Origin: Motacilla alba alba
Lineage: Eukaryota > Chordata > Aves > Passeriformes > Motacillidae
Direction of reading: 5' to 3'
DNA length: 64,000 nt
Assembly (NCBI RefSeq): GCF_015832195.1
Contig: NC_052016.1
Span: 26,309,129 to 26,373,128 of the forward strand
In this document: positions 35,691-48,046 of the stretch, in pieces
Layout: the number at the start of each line of letters is the position of its first letter
How positions within the stretch are numbered: position 1 is the first letter of the stretch
Made by a program: the position numbers and the translations under genes
Notes under the pieces: generated by a model
What the model was told of the DNA's origin: nothing
Database searches by the model: none
The model's input: only the letters and a program-made list of their open reading frames with translations

Positions 35691-37208
35691 AGAAGCTGTT
35701 TTAGAGAGTCCATCACCTACTCTTTAACATCTTATTCACCACTGAAGCTAACTTACACTTCTAAGGAAACTTCTTTTGTTTCCCTAATTAGACTGAATGT
35801 TAAAAAGCAGCTGGAACTTCTGCAGCTAAACTGAGGCCAAGCTGATGAATATTGAGGTTTCGGGGTCCAATGAAGGCAGTATAAATGCAATGTGATGAGA
35901 GCACTTGTTAGAGAAAGCACTCCCACCTTCTCTCAACACTTGTGAGGAGAATGCAAGTTTGCAGGATTTGATTCATGTTTTGTAATTCTAGAAAATGCAA
36001 TTAATAGGGAAAACCAGCTAAACTTTTTATTTCTCTTAGAAAAAGGTGTTTCTATACTGTTAGACCCAATAACATCTCTTGACAGACACCAGCTGTTATA
36101 GTGTGTGTTTTACTCGTTGATTTATTTAGATCACGTCAGTGCATTGAGCAGCCAGTGAGGAGACCAGTAATATGCAGCCTGTGGATACAGAATGCAGATG
36201 AGAATTTTGCTCTAAGGAGCTGTGAGTCAACATGAAAAAAGGACAAGCATCACCCTTTTTTATCCACTTCTGTGGATTTCTCTAATGTGGCTCGTTTTAT
36301 ACATAATGAGGTTCATTTTACAGAATGCTGTGTTTGGATTATGCATGTCATGTGTTTGAGGAGAGGAGATAAGGACTGGAATGAAGTAAGGAACAGAACC
36401 TGATTTACTTCTGGTCCCTTTAGATTTGAATAATACTAACTAAGTCAAGTATTTGGCCCCAATTCACTTGGCAGAATGAGTTCTCTATACTAAGGCTATG
36501 TGCTATATATACCTCAATGTCCTTATTTGCAATCAGCTATTAATGTACTGCAGTTGAGTAAATAATACACAATCAAGGATTCATCCTGCAAATAGAATCT
36601 TGTTTTTCTCCTTTGGAAAATCCATGAGTAGTACAGTCATCTTGACACCAAGATCTGTTTAAGTGTAACACTTGCTTTTTGCAAATAAGCACCTTAAATT
36701 ATTTTTTTCAACTGTATCTGCTAGCGTGACTCAGTGGCATAAACATATTGGAAAGTGAACCCAAAAGATGTCCATGTGGTCAAGGGAAGTCTTCTGTGTA
36801 TTTTGAGACCTAAATATAAATATGTATTAAAATTTTGTATGTTAACTCATTTTTTTTTGTATAAGATCTTAACTCATATAGTCTTAAAATTTTGTATGAG
36901 ATCTTAACTCATTTTTCTTTTACTCAGGGGAGTTGCTGAAGTGATCATATTTGTGAGCTGTCTGGCAATATGCTGCCTAAATTAAAACATGCTTTGGGAA
37001 TGACATTTTTTTAATCTAACCTGTGTATTTTTGGTCAGAAACTGTATCCAGAATGCAGCCAATTAGAGATTGCTCTGATGATGTAATGGCCATTGGTTGC
37101 CTGAGGAGAAAGTGGGTGGAGGTGACAGAGCACTGCAGGTACTCCACTCTATTGCCTGCCTTTCATCAAGGCTTTTAATCAACTCTTTCTTCCCTCCTTT
37201 TCTCTCAG
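35691..37208. other. non-coding stretch
   Basis: No gene is recognised. The tandem repeat at 36828-36921 is listed separately. The segment 37020-37140 contains both ccaat and its complement attgg and leads into the candidate exon at 37209. Confidence 0.5.
36828..36921. repeat. imperfect tandem repeat, about three units
   Basis: The text ttaactcat occurs three times, twice preceded by agatc, and ttaaaattttgtatg occurs twice (36827 and 36884). The units differ by small indels and end in T-rich tails. It is a local duplication of AT-rich sequence. Confidence 0.75.
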
Positions 37209-37276
37209 AACATCAAACTGATTTTAGAAAAAAGTGTTAAGCCAGGAAGAGAAATCCATTCTTTGTTCTTGAAAAG
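37209..37276 (+). other. candidate exon (68 bp)
   Basis: A very good acceptor, a 20-base pyrimidine tract ending tctctcag at 37208, is followed by 68 bases and the donor AAG|GTGACG; another donor, GTGAGC, follows 6 bases later. Only one frame is open; it encodes 22 residues beginning NIKLILEKSVKPGRE. The peptide looks plausible as protein but I cannot assign it. If real it would be an internal exon of a plus-strand gene, the same direction as one reading of the CpG island. Confidence 0.2.
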
Positions 37277-38784
37277 GTGACGGTGAGCACAGACATGATC
37301 CCCTGTGCAAGGGCAGGTAGAATTTCTCTAACATGGCCAGATTTGTCTATAGTTAATAATGTGATGGGGGCAGATCATGGCTAAACTGTGTCCATGTCAC
37401 TTCAAGGGATTAATTTGTGCCCCCTGAAATAAAGAGCACAGCTTGCCCAGAGGAGGCAGGATATGGCCCTGAGTGATGGAGGAGCTGGTATTACATGTGA
37501 GAATGTCAGGCAGAAAGCCACTGGAGCGTTGTGTTGATTTTTTCCAGCTGGATTTAATGAGTTAAGTCCTGTGTCTAGGACCTTTGTAATGCACTCCTTT
37601 TCCTCCTTTGGGTATTGGGTGGATGTATAATAGATACAAAAAGCACTCATACAGAGGTGAAGACAGCAGGCTTTTATTTATTTGGGTTCATCTTTAAGCA
37701 ATGGATGAAAGCATCCATAAGCATGGAGAGCAAAATTAGGATATTCAACAAATACTGTCCATTCAATTAAGCAACAGGCTGAGTTTTAGCTTAATTATTG
37801 AATTTCGCTATAACTTTGGCTTCAAGTCACCTTCTGTTACTTTCCCTTGGTTCTGTTGTATGTAGATGCAGTATCTTATGCTAAAATGGCTGAGGAGTCT
37901 ACTAAGACTGTTCGACCTGTATTACAGAGATCCAACACACATCAGAATACTAAGTTGTGTCTTTGTGCCAGTAATCTACACAACCCAACAGGCTGTGACT
38001 GCATTAAATTGCTATGATTTTTGACAGAAGAGACCTTGTTTGCATAAATCCCTTGAATACCGATGGGAGAGTGATTACAGTTTTAACAAAGGGAGAGGTT
38101 GAATACAAATTTGGGAGGGCCAGAAAGTGTTTAGTATCTCTTATTGTTTTCATCAGAATTCTAAATCTTATTCATGCTGGTGACTCTGATCTTTATATCA
38201 ATGCACAAAAAGAGAAGAACAGAGGAGCAGAAAGACTCTTCTCTTTTGACTGAAACACTGATTTTGTTATCGTGTTACCAATGAGGGTCCATTTGGGATA
38301 TTATTCAAGCACAGAGATCAGTGCTGGCCTTTTGTAAGAGCCCTTAAATGTTTGGAATACATTTTCCCTTGAGGGAGATAACCTACTGCAAAAAAGTTAG
38401 ATTCAAAAGAGGAGCTAGAGAAGGTGGGATTTTGCTTTGCACATTGATGTTTGCTGGCAGAGCAGTTCTGCCTTAAGCTTAAAGCTACCTGCATTCTTTT
38501 GTAGCCCTCTATACTTAATAGCTAGGTTCTGTTTTCTATGTCAGGTTTTGTTCATGAAACAAATTGGCAATTAGCCACTGGCTGAGGCAACAAAGCATAT
38601 TTGTTTGGGATTAAATGTGGTGATTGGGATGTGTCTTACTATTTGGTTTGAGATCAAAAATACCAGGCATGTGAGGGTTTTAACCAAATAAGTGAAACAG
38701 CCTTCTTATTATACTTAGACTACCCGTTCAGTTTTATTTTTTGTGTCCCTTATTGCCTGTTGTTGCTTCAGGGGTGGTAGGGGT
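37277..38784. other. non-coding stretch
   Basis: No feature is recognised. Short frames here have no familiar motif. Confidence 0.5.
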
Positions 38785-39485
38785 GCCTTCCAGACAGACC
38801 TGGACAAACCTGAGAAGTGGACCCACAAGAGCCTTGTGAGGTTCAACAAGACCAAGAGCCAGATGCTGCATCTGGGTTGGGGCAATCTCAGACATGAACA
38901 CAGACTGGTAGGGGAATTGAGAGCAGTCCTGTAGAGAAGGACTAGAGTCTTTTCATGGATAAAATTCTGGACATGAGCCAATACTGTCTGCTCACAGCCT
39001 AGCAAGTTAACCACATCCTGGCCAGTATCAAAGGCAGCGTGGCCAGCAGGTGTAGGAAGGTGATGCTCCCCTCTACTCTGTCATTGTGAGAATCTCACCT
39101 GGAGAACTGCATCCAGCTCTGGGGTCCTCAGCACAAGAAAGATTGGAGTGAGCCCAGAGGAGGGCTGGATGTTCAGAGGGGTGAGGCTCTTCTCTCCTGT
39201 GAAGAGAGACAGAGTTGGGATTGCTCAATCTGGAGAAGAGGTGGTTCCAAGGAGGTATCACTGTGGCCTTCCAGATCCTAGAGGGGGCTTTATAAAAAAG
39301 AAGGAGAGCAACATTTTACATGTGCATATAGCGAGAGGACAAGGGGAAATGGTTTTAAACTAAAAGAGGAGAAATTTAGACTAGGTATTAGTAAGAAGTT
39401 CTTTAATCTAATGGTCATGAGGCACTGGCACAAGTTGCCCAAAGAACTTTCCCATGTACCATAGAGGTACAGGATTTAGATGCCC
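38785..39485 (+). mobile_element. CR1 LINE fragment, 3' part of ORF2
   Basis: About 700 bases correspond to the C-terminal half of CR1 ORF2. They begin with an open stretch (38790-38934) encoding [20 protein letters not shown] and LHLGWGN, which match the conserved CR1 'DLDRLEKWAHKNLMRFN ... LHLGWGN' region after the reverse-transcriptase core. They continue through text equivalent to 'HLEYCVQLWGPQ' (ctggagaactgcatccagctctgggg) and end with ggggaaatggttttaaacta and gaggcactggcacaagttgcc. The frame is interrupted by stops and the final tail with the terminal octamer repeat is missing or decayed. It is an old, inactive copy. Confidence 0.9.
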
Positions 39486-40338
39486 TTTTCTAGTTCTGCT
39501 CATTGATTGATTAAAATTGTTTAAGAACTGTCCTGACTGCCTGGAATGTTCCATATGCAAAATTACTCTCCATATAGGCAATGTAATGGTATTCTTAATC
39601 ATAAGTACATAAACCTACTGACACAGATTTTTCCCATGGACTTGCACAAATGGACTGGGTCTATTTCTGTCTTTTTTCCCTGCTTATCTTCCTTCTCCAC
39701 CTTTCCAAGCTAGAAGAGCTGCCAACAAAAGACATTTCTTCTTAAAGGAATAAGATCTGAGTAATTAAAATAACCTTTTTAAGAACTACCATGGGTCATT
39801 AAATAGCACGGTAGAGAAAACAGAAATGTAAATAGCATCAAGGGTTTATGCTTTTATCAATACATACTGCCTCAGAAGTGAGCACTTTACTTTAGGTCAT
39901 CAGTTTTGACAATCCCAAAGAAACAGTTGTTAAACGAATGTTCCTAATCAATAATGCAGGGTTTCTAGGTATACATCTTTATTTTACTTACCTTTTTTTG
40001 TGCCAAATGTATCGACTGCCATAGGTAGCAGCTCATATACTGCAAAGGAGTTACAAATACTGTTGAACTTATCCGGTTCCTCCAGTGAATGTGCTGCTCT
40101 GTACTTTCATATTTTCTCCAGCAGTCAGTCCCGTAAATGCTACCAGGGGATCATAAGCGCAGGAACAAGAATACTTGCAATGCCAATTGTCAGTCTAACA
40201 GCAGGGTGCAGTTGTATTATGTTGTCCAGTGTTATTTTTGCCACAACACTGACAAAGATGGATACTTCAGCAGTGCTCCTGTGGGCTCCAGCTGATGCAG
40301 AGGTGCCTAAATGAGTATAGGCAATGTAAAGGACTGGA

Positions 40339-40350
40339 GTGTGTGTGTGT
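40339..40350. repeat. (GT)6 microsatellite
   Basis: There are six GT units. It is a simple repeat. Confidence 0.85.
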
Positions 40351-41429
40351 GAGATCCATGTGTGTAGGAGTGACAGGAGGCGTAGGAGTAGGAGGAGCTG
40401 AGGAGAAAAGCCCTGCATTTACCTGTCTTGCCAGTTCCTTAGTACCAAAATCCTGTTGTCTTTAGGTGCCCTTGCAGCTGTAGAAGAAGCTGGACTGCAG
40501 AATTGTGCTGTGACCACTCTTTGTGGTTGCACGGGTCACATGACAGCAGTTTGACACAACAGCAGTTGCCCTCACTGATCACAGGAAAATGACAGATTGC
40601 TGTCCAAATATTTCACTGTATTAGTCCAAGACTAATGTAAAAGTTGTTCTGCGTGATAATTCAAAGCAGAATGATCTTTGAAACTATTCTTGTTCTTGTT
40701 TTTTGCTTTCCAAATAGAATGACGTTTGTAACTAAGGAAAAGTTGTTGTGCTCTGTTATATTTTAAAAAAGAAGATAAAAAGATTAGGAATATTGAAGTA
40801 ACTCAATGTCTTGCTGCTCAGTTACTGTTGTCTTTTCTCAGATTACTTCAGAATTAATATGATGCTGTTTCTAAATTACTTTCAACTATACTGGAGTTAC
40901 TAAAACTGGAGTTTTAGAGATATTTAAGCTGAATATCAGCTATTTGCAAGTTCCTAGTTTTGACTTTCTTGCTATACAGTGACATGGCTAAAATATCACT
41001 GTACAGCCCCCATGGCTATTTGGGGTTCATTCTGATTCCCAGTAGACCACTTATGCCCTAACATGCTGTCACCTATTTCATATCTTGGCTTTTATCTGGG
41101 ACTCTCTAAGCAATTAATCAGGAGTCACTTAAAGGAAGTCAGTGAAAACTTGCCACACTGCTATATCATGTGTTGACTTGAGTAGCACTCATTTGTGAAG
41201 GGAATTCTCCTCTTCTTCACATTTAATTTGCTTTCATAGGAATGATAGCCACGAATATCATGTGAGGCCTAGAACCTAACACAAAGAAATAAATGAAGGC
41301 CCCATGTCCAGCATTTGTTCCTCTCTGATCTTCTTCCATCTCCATAGTTTGCAACACAACACCTTCCACACACCTGATTAAAACTCAGATTTTAAAAATT
41401 GAATCTTGCAGATTTTCATTTCTATACTC

Positions 41430-41471
41430 AACAAAACCAAACCAAAACAAACAAACAACAAAAAAAAAAAT
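41430..41471. repeat. A-rich (AAAAC)-like low-complexity segment
   Basis: The segment consists of runs such as aaaacc and acaaacaaac ending in a run of 11 A. It is low-complexity sequence; no transcript precedes it. Confidence 0.8.
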
Positions 41472-41520
41472 AGAAAATCAAACCAAATGACGCATCTTGA
41501 AATTCTAGAGCACTCCTTTC

Positions 41521-41540
41521 AGTAGCCAAAAGTAGCCAAA
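41521..41540. repeat. 10-bp tandem duplication
   Basis: agtagccaaa occurs twice in immediate succession. It is a small slippage event. Confidence 0.8.
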
Positions 41541-44039
41541 TGATGGGCATCAATATGTAGCTTGCTAGGGGAGACTGGTCTTGTCTGTAGGCAGAATGAA
41601 ATTAGTGATTAATGAATTTTTCTTGTGTGCAGAGGCTGGGACTGCCTGAATATATGGAGGTTAATCATGGGAGATGTTGAAATAAATAAACAAAAAATAG
41701 TGTACAATCATCACCACTGTTTCAGGGCATGAAGGGACAAATGATATGCTGGATTTTTTCAAACTGGAAGTGGTTGATTATTACTTTTAATGGCATACTT
41801 GTTTCACTTTGTTGCTAGGTTTTATGGAGCAATACTTTTAATACGGAATAAGCATATTGCAAACATTCTGTAACTTTAATTTGTCTAGTTTTGATTTGAA
41901 ATGTTGCTTGTATAAGCCCCTGTTGATAGGCATGAAAGCAGATATTTATTTTGCATCTGTTTGATGAAATCAATGGACTTGAGGTACATGCTTCAGGCCA
42001 AAACTTGACCATCGTGTCCAAGCCAAGTGTGAAGCGTGAATATGGCTTGAAAATAAGTAGTGGAGAGAAAACATGATTGGGGGTTTGCCTTGCAGGGTCC
42101 CTGCTGCATTAGAGATGGTGTTTCTCACTTATTTGCTTTTTGTTTTCCATGTGAGAGCTTGCAGAAGGGCCCATCTTGTCAACTTCTTGACAGGGCTTTT
42201 GCCTGGTCCCTCTGTGAGTTGAAGATAGGCATCTGGCCCAATTCCCAGTAGCTAATGGGAAAAGAAGAAATGCTGTCTGTGGTTCTCAGCCCTGATAATT
42301 CAGGTTCTGAGTGCCTGTCTGAACTCTGTAGTTACCTTCCCAGTTCTGGATCTCTGGGGCTAGGCTCTTCCCATGGAAGCAATCATCTGCTTTGGCTGGC
42401 ACTTAACTTGCACTGAATTGCATGAGACCAGCAGGGAGAGTGAGAGAGCTGTGAAAATCTACTTACACGGGAGGTAATATTTCCTTCCTCCTTTTCTTGT
42501 GGAAGGAAATATTGTCCTCTTTTTGCAAGCATCTTGAAAAGTCTTGGGAAAGACCTTGCAAATGTTGGCTTTGTCTTTTGTGTTTAGGAGCAGGAAAAAG
42601 GAGTGGAAGGAAGCTGTCCTTTGCTCTGACTGTTGGAGGGGAAACACAGCCTGTAAGTAATGAAACACTGGGCACTTACATGGGATGTGGCATAAACAGC
42701 TTTCTCTACCTATCTTGCAGGTGAACAGCATTGTGGATTTTTGTTTTATTCCTAAGGAAAAATGGTGGGAAAGACCTGTAGAGGTGCCAAGACTATAGTA
42801 CAGCCTTCACACCTTGTGGCAAATAGTTATGGTTATAGACACTTCAGATTACACAAAGGCTGTGTCATTTCTTGCTGGCAAGCGGTGCAGCTATCATTCC
42901 TCTGCCTGGGCAGGGCCGTCTCATCAATCAGTGCTTGTGCTACTTGCCTAGGCTGCGAAAAACATATTGTAATAATGACAATAATAATAGCAATCAAAAT
43001 AAAAGGGCTGCTAGAGGAGCTTGATGAGCCCTCCCGTTGAGAATGCATTGTAAACATATTGACGAATGGAAATGTACTTCAATCCTTTTAGTGCTCTGTT
43101 TCCTTGAATACATTTTGATGATATAGGATTGCCATGTGTTATGGGGAGTGGAGAGTTGCTTCATGTTTTGTTCCATTTATGTATGCTGTAATTATGAAGT
43201 GGGAATGGAATTTCAAGTTGTCTCTCACCTGGGGTATGAATCTTCTGCTCAGTGCAGCTGAATGCACACATGCTTGTTTTCACAGCATCGACAAGCAACT
43301 GCATTAAAAGAGTGTTAAGGCTGTGAAATAAGAGTGGAGAGTAAGAGATGAGGAGTGAATTTCCAGCCCAGTGATGTGGGGTTTAAAGAATATCTGGCTA
43401 CTGAACCACACTCGTCTGCTACTCAGCAGAAGTTTAATATTTGGGGATATGTTTCTGTGTTTATTTCATTACTTGAATGGATTTTCCCTGGTATTTAAAG
43501 TCCTATGTCAGCTGATACTGGTGGGCTGGTGCTTCTCTGGATATTCTATGCTTTCTTATTCTTTGAAATAGCAGAAAGCAAATACTCTTATGAAACAACA
43601 AGGGTGTGTGAGCAGTGGCTGCCATGCACAAAAAAAACTTGTAAATTTATTCATGTGAGCTTGTACTTGACATGTATTTGCATTTTATAGTTATATACAG
43701 CTTACCAGTTTATGTAATTGGCTATTGTCAACCATATATTTCTATGTAAAGAAATACATGCTCTTTACTGACCACAGTTTAGGTTTTTTTCAGTAGATTG
43801 TATTGTGAAAGGAACCTGAATATGAAGAACTTGGCCTTCAAAGTAGCTGCTTGAAAATGTGTTGATTTTTATCCAGGAAATTTAAATTTAAAGTAACCGT
43901 TAAAGTACCTTTCTAGTTAATGCAGCTGTCAGATTTCTGTCTGGAGTTATTGCTGTTCACCACATGTGTGGTATTGTGTGCACAACTCCAGTGGTGTTTG
44001 GAAGATCGTGATTTAAGAAAATTAAATTAAGTATCTGCC

Positions 44040-44073
44040 TTCTCTTGTGAAGCTACTTCTCTTGTGAGGCTAC
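44040..44073. repeat. 17-bp tandem duplication
   Basis: The unit ttctcttgtgaagctac is followed directly by a second copy with one change (g for a). It is a recent local duplication. Confidence 0.9.
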
Positions 44074-44120
44074 TAGTGCCAATTGTTGTGTATCTATCAT
44101 ATGGAAGTCTTTCAAGTACA

Positions 44121-44141
44121 TTTCCATTTCACAAATGGAAA
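44121..44141. repeat. perfect 9-bp inverted repeat
   Basis: tttccattt (44121-44129) and aaatggaaa (44133-44141) are exact complements separated by cac. It could form a small hairpin or serve as a two-fold symmetric protein site. Confidence 0.8.
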
Positions 44142-45008
44142 AATAGTATAACATTGTAAATTAGGCATGTTTTGACAACTGCTTTTGGGTTTGCAGAATT
44201 AATTTTGAGGCTTGGCAGGGCTTTTCTTTGGATTTTGAATGCTTATCCTTTTCATGTATTCTGCCTGCTTGAGAGCACAGTTGTTCCTAGAAGCTAATGA
44301 AATTTAAACAAGAACAAATGCAGTAAGATTTTTCTAGTTAATTTTCCCAATTCTACTTCAAGCTAAAGCGTATCAAAATTCAGGATATTTGTTCATTATA
44401 TATTTAAGCTATCTGAGCCTCAAATATCTTGGTATTTCATAATGAAGTACAATTTTTTGAATCAGGTTTTTTCATCTCATCTTTTTGGTCTCTAAGAACA
44501 TGAATTTTGCTTTCCTTTTGTAATTATTTCCCTTTTTTGTGTATGTGTCTGAACTCTTATCTATTCCATAGAGCCGAAGCACTTAATAGCTGGTGCCTGA
44601 AAAAGATTTGGAGTAAGTGATTGCTGCTAGATCCAGCAGACAATGTTCTATTGCTGTAAAAACCAATCAGTTTTATGATCACTTTGTCAGCTGTTGAAAA
44701 TATGATGCTGTGGTTTGCAGAGTAAATTTAAATAAGGCTATACAATAAATTCTCCTATAATGCTTCTGAATTAGGCACAATTCTCAGATTCTAGGGTCAG
44801 CAGCAAAAACTGTAGGGAGACATTTCTGCTTGAGACTCTTCCTTTCACAAAGGAAAGCTGTTCCATAAAGAAGTTGCATTTATTTCTGAAGTCTGAGCTT
44901 TGTTAGACTAACTTTTGCCTGAAATAAAAAAAATTCTCTCATTTACATAGAATGCGCCTGTTTCCGTCTTAATTGTTGCCAACTGATTTTTTTTTATTTT
45001 GTTTTTTT

Positions 45009-45019
45009 GGGGGGGGGGG
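45009..45019. repeat. poly(G) tract
   Basis: Eleven G follow directly on seven T. It is an unstable homopolymer junction. Confidence 0.9.
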
Positions 45020-45150
45020 TAGTGTCATGTTCAGTCCCTTCAAAATAGAGAGATTTCCTCTGATCAAAATATGTTGTGTTCTACCATTTGTGTCTTTGGC
45101 CACACTCAGCTTCTGTGCTGATTTGGAACTTAAACCAGAGACATAATTAA

Positions 45151-45219
45151 CCACTAATGAGGTATGACTAAGAGTTGCATGCCTTACTCCACTAATAATG
45201 TATGACTAAGCATTGCGTG
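45151..45219. repeat. 31-bp imperfect repeat, period 38
   Basis: The segment beginning ccactaatgaggtatgacta (45151-45181) recurs at 45189-45219 with about five differences. The core tatgactaag is identical in both. It is a local tandem duplication. Confidence 0.85.
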
Positions 45220-46378
45220 TTTGTTAATGTTCATCTAATTATAAATTTGATATTGATCATTGGAGTGTTTGATGAATATTGTACCGTTTGGGGTAGCCAT
45301 TTAAGGAGACTGTTGTTCTCAAAGCTGATTGTGAAAGATTGTATTAAAGTAAGGACATTTGTTTCTGTACTTGTGCCATTTATATAAGGTGAATAAATTC
45401 CTAAAGGGAATGCATAGATCAAACCTGCTTTTGGCCATTGATCCAAAGCTCTGACTACTGTTTAATATTTTTTCTGCCAGCACTGAGATTACAAAACAAA
45501 ATAAAAGATGCCCAACAACTTTTCAAGGAGGAGTTAGAACCTGAAATAGAAAGAGCAGGGGAGGTGTTCTGTTGTCCAAAATCTCAGACTAGAACATTAC
45601 AGGGGTTCCTCTGGTCTTCAATACAGATTGGAAGTTAGAAGTCAGATTTATGCTGTTCTGAGACTGAATTGCAGCCGAGAGACGAAACATACAAATGTTT
45701 CTGATTGTGGTAGAGATACTACTAGTAACTGAATTCATGCTATGCAGCATGATATAGAGGACTCAGAACTTTGGTTTTGGCATTTATAAGACATGATGCT
45801 GGTCATTTTTCTGCCTGCCATTAGATGCAGATTGTTCTACACTTTGGTACTTTGCAGGCTTTGGAACAATACGAGTTTTTATACGAGATATTTTTGCTGA
45901 TGGTGTTTTCTCTCTACTGTGCCTTTACTTCATTGGTGCTTGTTTTTCCTGGAGGTGTTTAGTGACAACTCCAGCAAAGAGACTTCTCAGCAAGAGCACT
46001 TGACATGGTACAATGTCCCTGTTTAACCGGTTTCTGTGAGAGCATTTCCAGGGCCCTGGCATAGGTACTTTGTAGCTGAAAATAAATGGATGATGGAGTA
46101 GAGTATTCATCTGGAGGCTGGTAACTGGGTAATTAGTCAGCATAATAAGGAGTCCATGACATTGGTATGTTTTTATCCTACTGGTAGGTATAAGACAAGT
46201 AAGAATATTTCTGATTATTCAATAATTTGACTTAAAAAATCAAAATAAATTAAGAGTAGCTAATTCCTAAGATGGACTTTTGGATGATTAATTAAACCAA
46301 ACATTATTCACAGTCTCAGAGGTGCATCTTTATGTATTTACTTGGCGAGAGAAATGAGCATCTTAAATTTGGGAGCAG

Positions 46379-46880
46379 GTGAGCAGCTGTGCTATGCTTA
46401 GTCCATGGGATGATGGGCTCCTGCATCTCCCTGAGCAGCCAGCCGTGCCTCATGGCCATGTGAGGCCTGTTGCCTTTCAGGGAGGCATGGGTAGCAGCTG
46501 CAGTGAAAGGCAGCGGGAAACCAGGCTCATTTCCTTGGATGTTACTGAAAAGAAAGATCCAGATCTGTGGCTGATGGGTGGAAAATGACCCTGTTCCAGC
46601 TGTGACAGCCCAGCCCCACCTCTGTTTGACTGGGTGAGCATGGTGGCATCACTGCCTGGCTCACCTCGGTGTGGTCCAGCCTGTGGCTTCCAGAGGGGTC
46701 TTGGATCCGATTCCTTTCTTGTTTTGTCCAGGGGCACTGATGAATCCCATGACCAGGTCTGCCTCTTGTCCCAGACCCTGGGACCTGGTGCTGAGGGCCA
46801 TCAGGGCTGCTGGCTGCCTTGACCTGGCGAGCAGCTGGCCCTTTGCTGCTGCCTGACACTGACTGACTTGGGTGCCCAAA
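46379..46880. other. GC-richer block, unclassified
   Basis: About 500 bases are clearly richer in C and G than the surroundings and carry frames of 60 to 119 codons on both strands, none recognised. The text resembles neither the CR1 3' region nor the LTR near 4392. It could be the GC-rich 5' part of a CR1, old retroviral sequence, or an unrecognised exon. It has few CpGs, so it is not a CpG island. Confidence 0.35.
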
Positions 46881-48033
46881 GATACTGTGGGTCTTTGTCA
46901 TTGCTTTCCTGAGGAATCAGGTCCTGGAAACCTGTTTGATTTGCCTGTTTGTTTGTCTAAGGTGGAAATAATGTTAGTATTTCTGGTAGCTTGTGACAGA
47001 AAATATCTCCTTGCTATCTTGCTTGCAGAGCATAATGAAACAATGCTATGATGGCCCAAGACCTTTAGTAGTATAATAACTGTGGTTTTCTGCACAGTGG
47101 AATCTAAAACATGATATATATGCAATTTCTTTTGACAGACATGCAGTACTTGAAAAAACTGGGTTTTCAACTACAGAATGCTTCTTTACAAACCTGAAAT
47201 GTGCTGGTGGTATGAAAGATTTTTAGAGAGATGTTAATGAAATATAGTGAATGGGTACCAGCCAGGCAAGCCAGAAAGGTATTTGCAACAGTTCTACATG
47301 TAAAACAACATGAAGCATATGAACTGCTTTCCTTTTTGATGGGAGGGGAGAAGGTGACAGCCACCAAGCAAGAGATGAAGTGGAAACAGTGTTTTGTCTT
47401 GAGGTCATCATACTGCAGGACTGCTTCAGAGGTGTTAGAACAAGGCTTGGAGTTGTTTAGCAGTATGAAAGCATGGAGAAATGATATTCCCAAAAAATGT
47501 TTCAGCTGGTGGAAACTTCTTTTTAATTTTCCTTTTTCTATGACAATTTTAAAATTAGGGAGGAATTGTACAAATTTTATTCATGTTACCCACATTAACA
47601 CAACATCTCACCCTTCAGTGAAGTCTCCTGTATGCACCTCCTGAGTGGAGAAGAGAAGAATGGCTACATTAATGTGTTGCAGTAAAATGGGAAACTAAAT
47701 TGATGGAGGTCAGGGGTACAAGCTTTTGTGTATCATGCAAGAATAAAAGCCACGTGAGTTCTGTGAGCAACTCAACTTGATTCCCATCTGGATGTTCTTC
47801 AGAGTTTGTGGATTCTTTTGTGTTTTGTTCTCATGTGGAAGAAGGGAGATGCTTTGACAGAGACCAAAGCTAATGTGCTAAATATGGAAAGTCTTGGGAA
47901 AGGTGAATTTTTGGACAGTAGTCACAATCTTGTTTAACTGCCCATACCACATTACCTTCCTGCTTCCCTCTTTTCAGAGTACTGGATTGTGTTGCTAGTT
48001 GGTCTGTACCAGTGCTGCTTGCAGATTAAATAA

Positions 48034-48046
48034 TTTTTTTTTTTTT
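48034..48046. repeat. poly(T) tract
   Basis: There is a run of 13 T with no other signal. Confidence 0.85.

Noticed and set aside
47231..47644. 137-codon plus-strand frame
   Set aside because: There is no domain, no plausible promoter or splice context, and the length is within chance for 64 kb.
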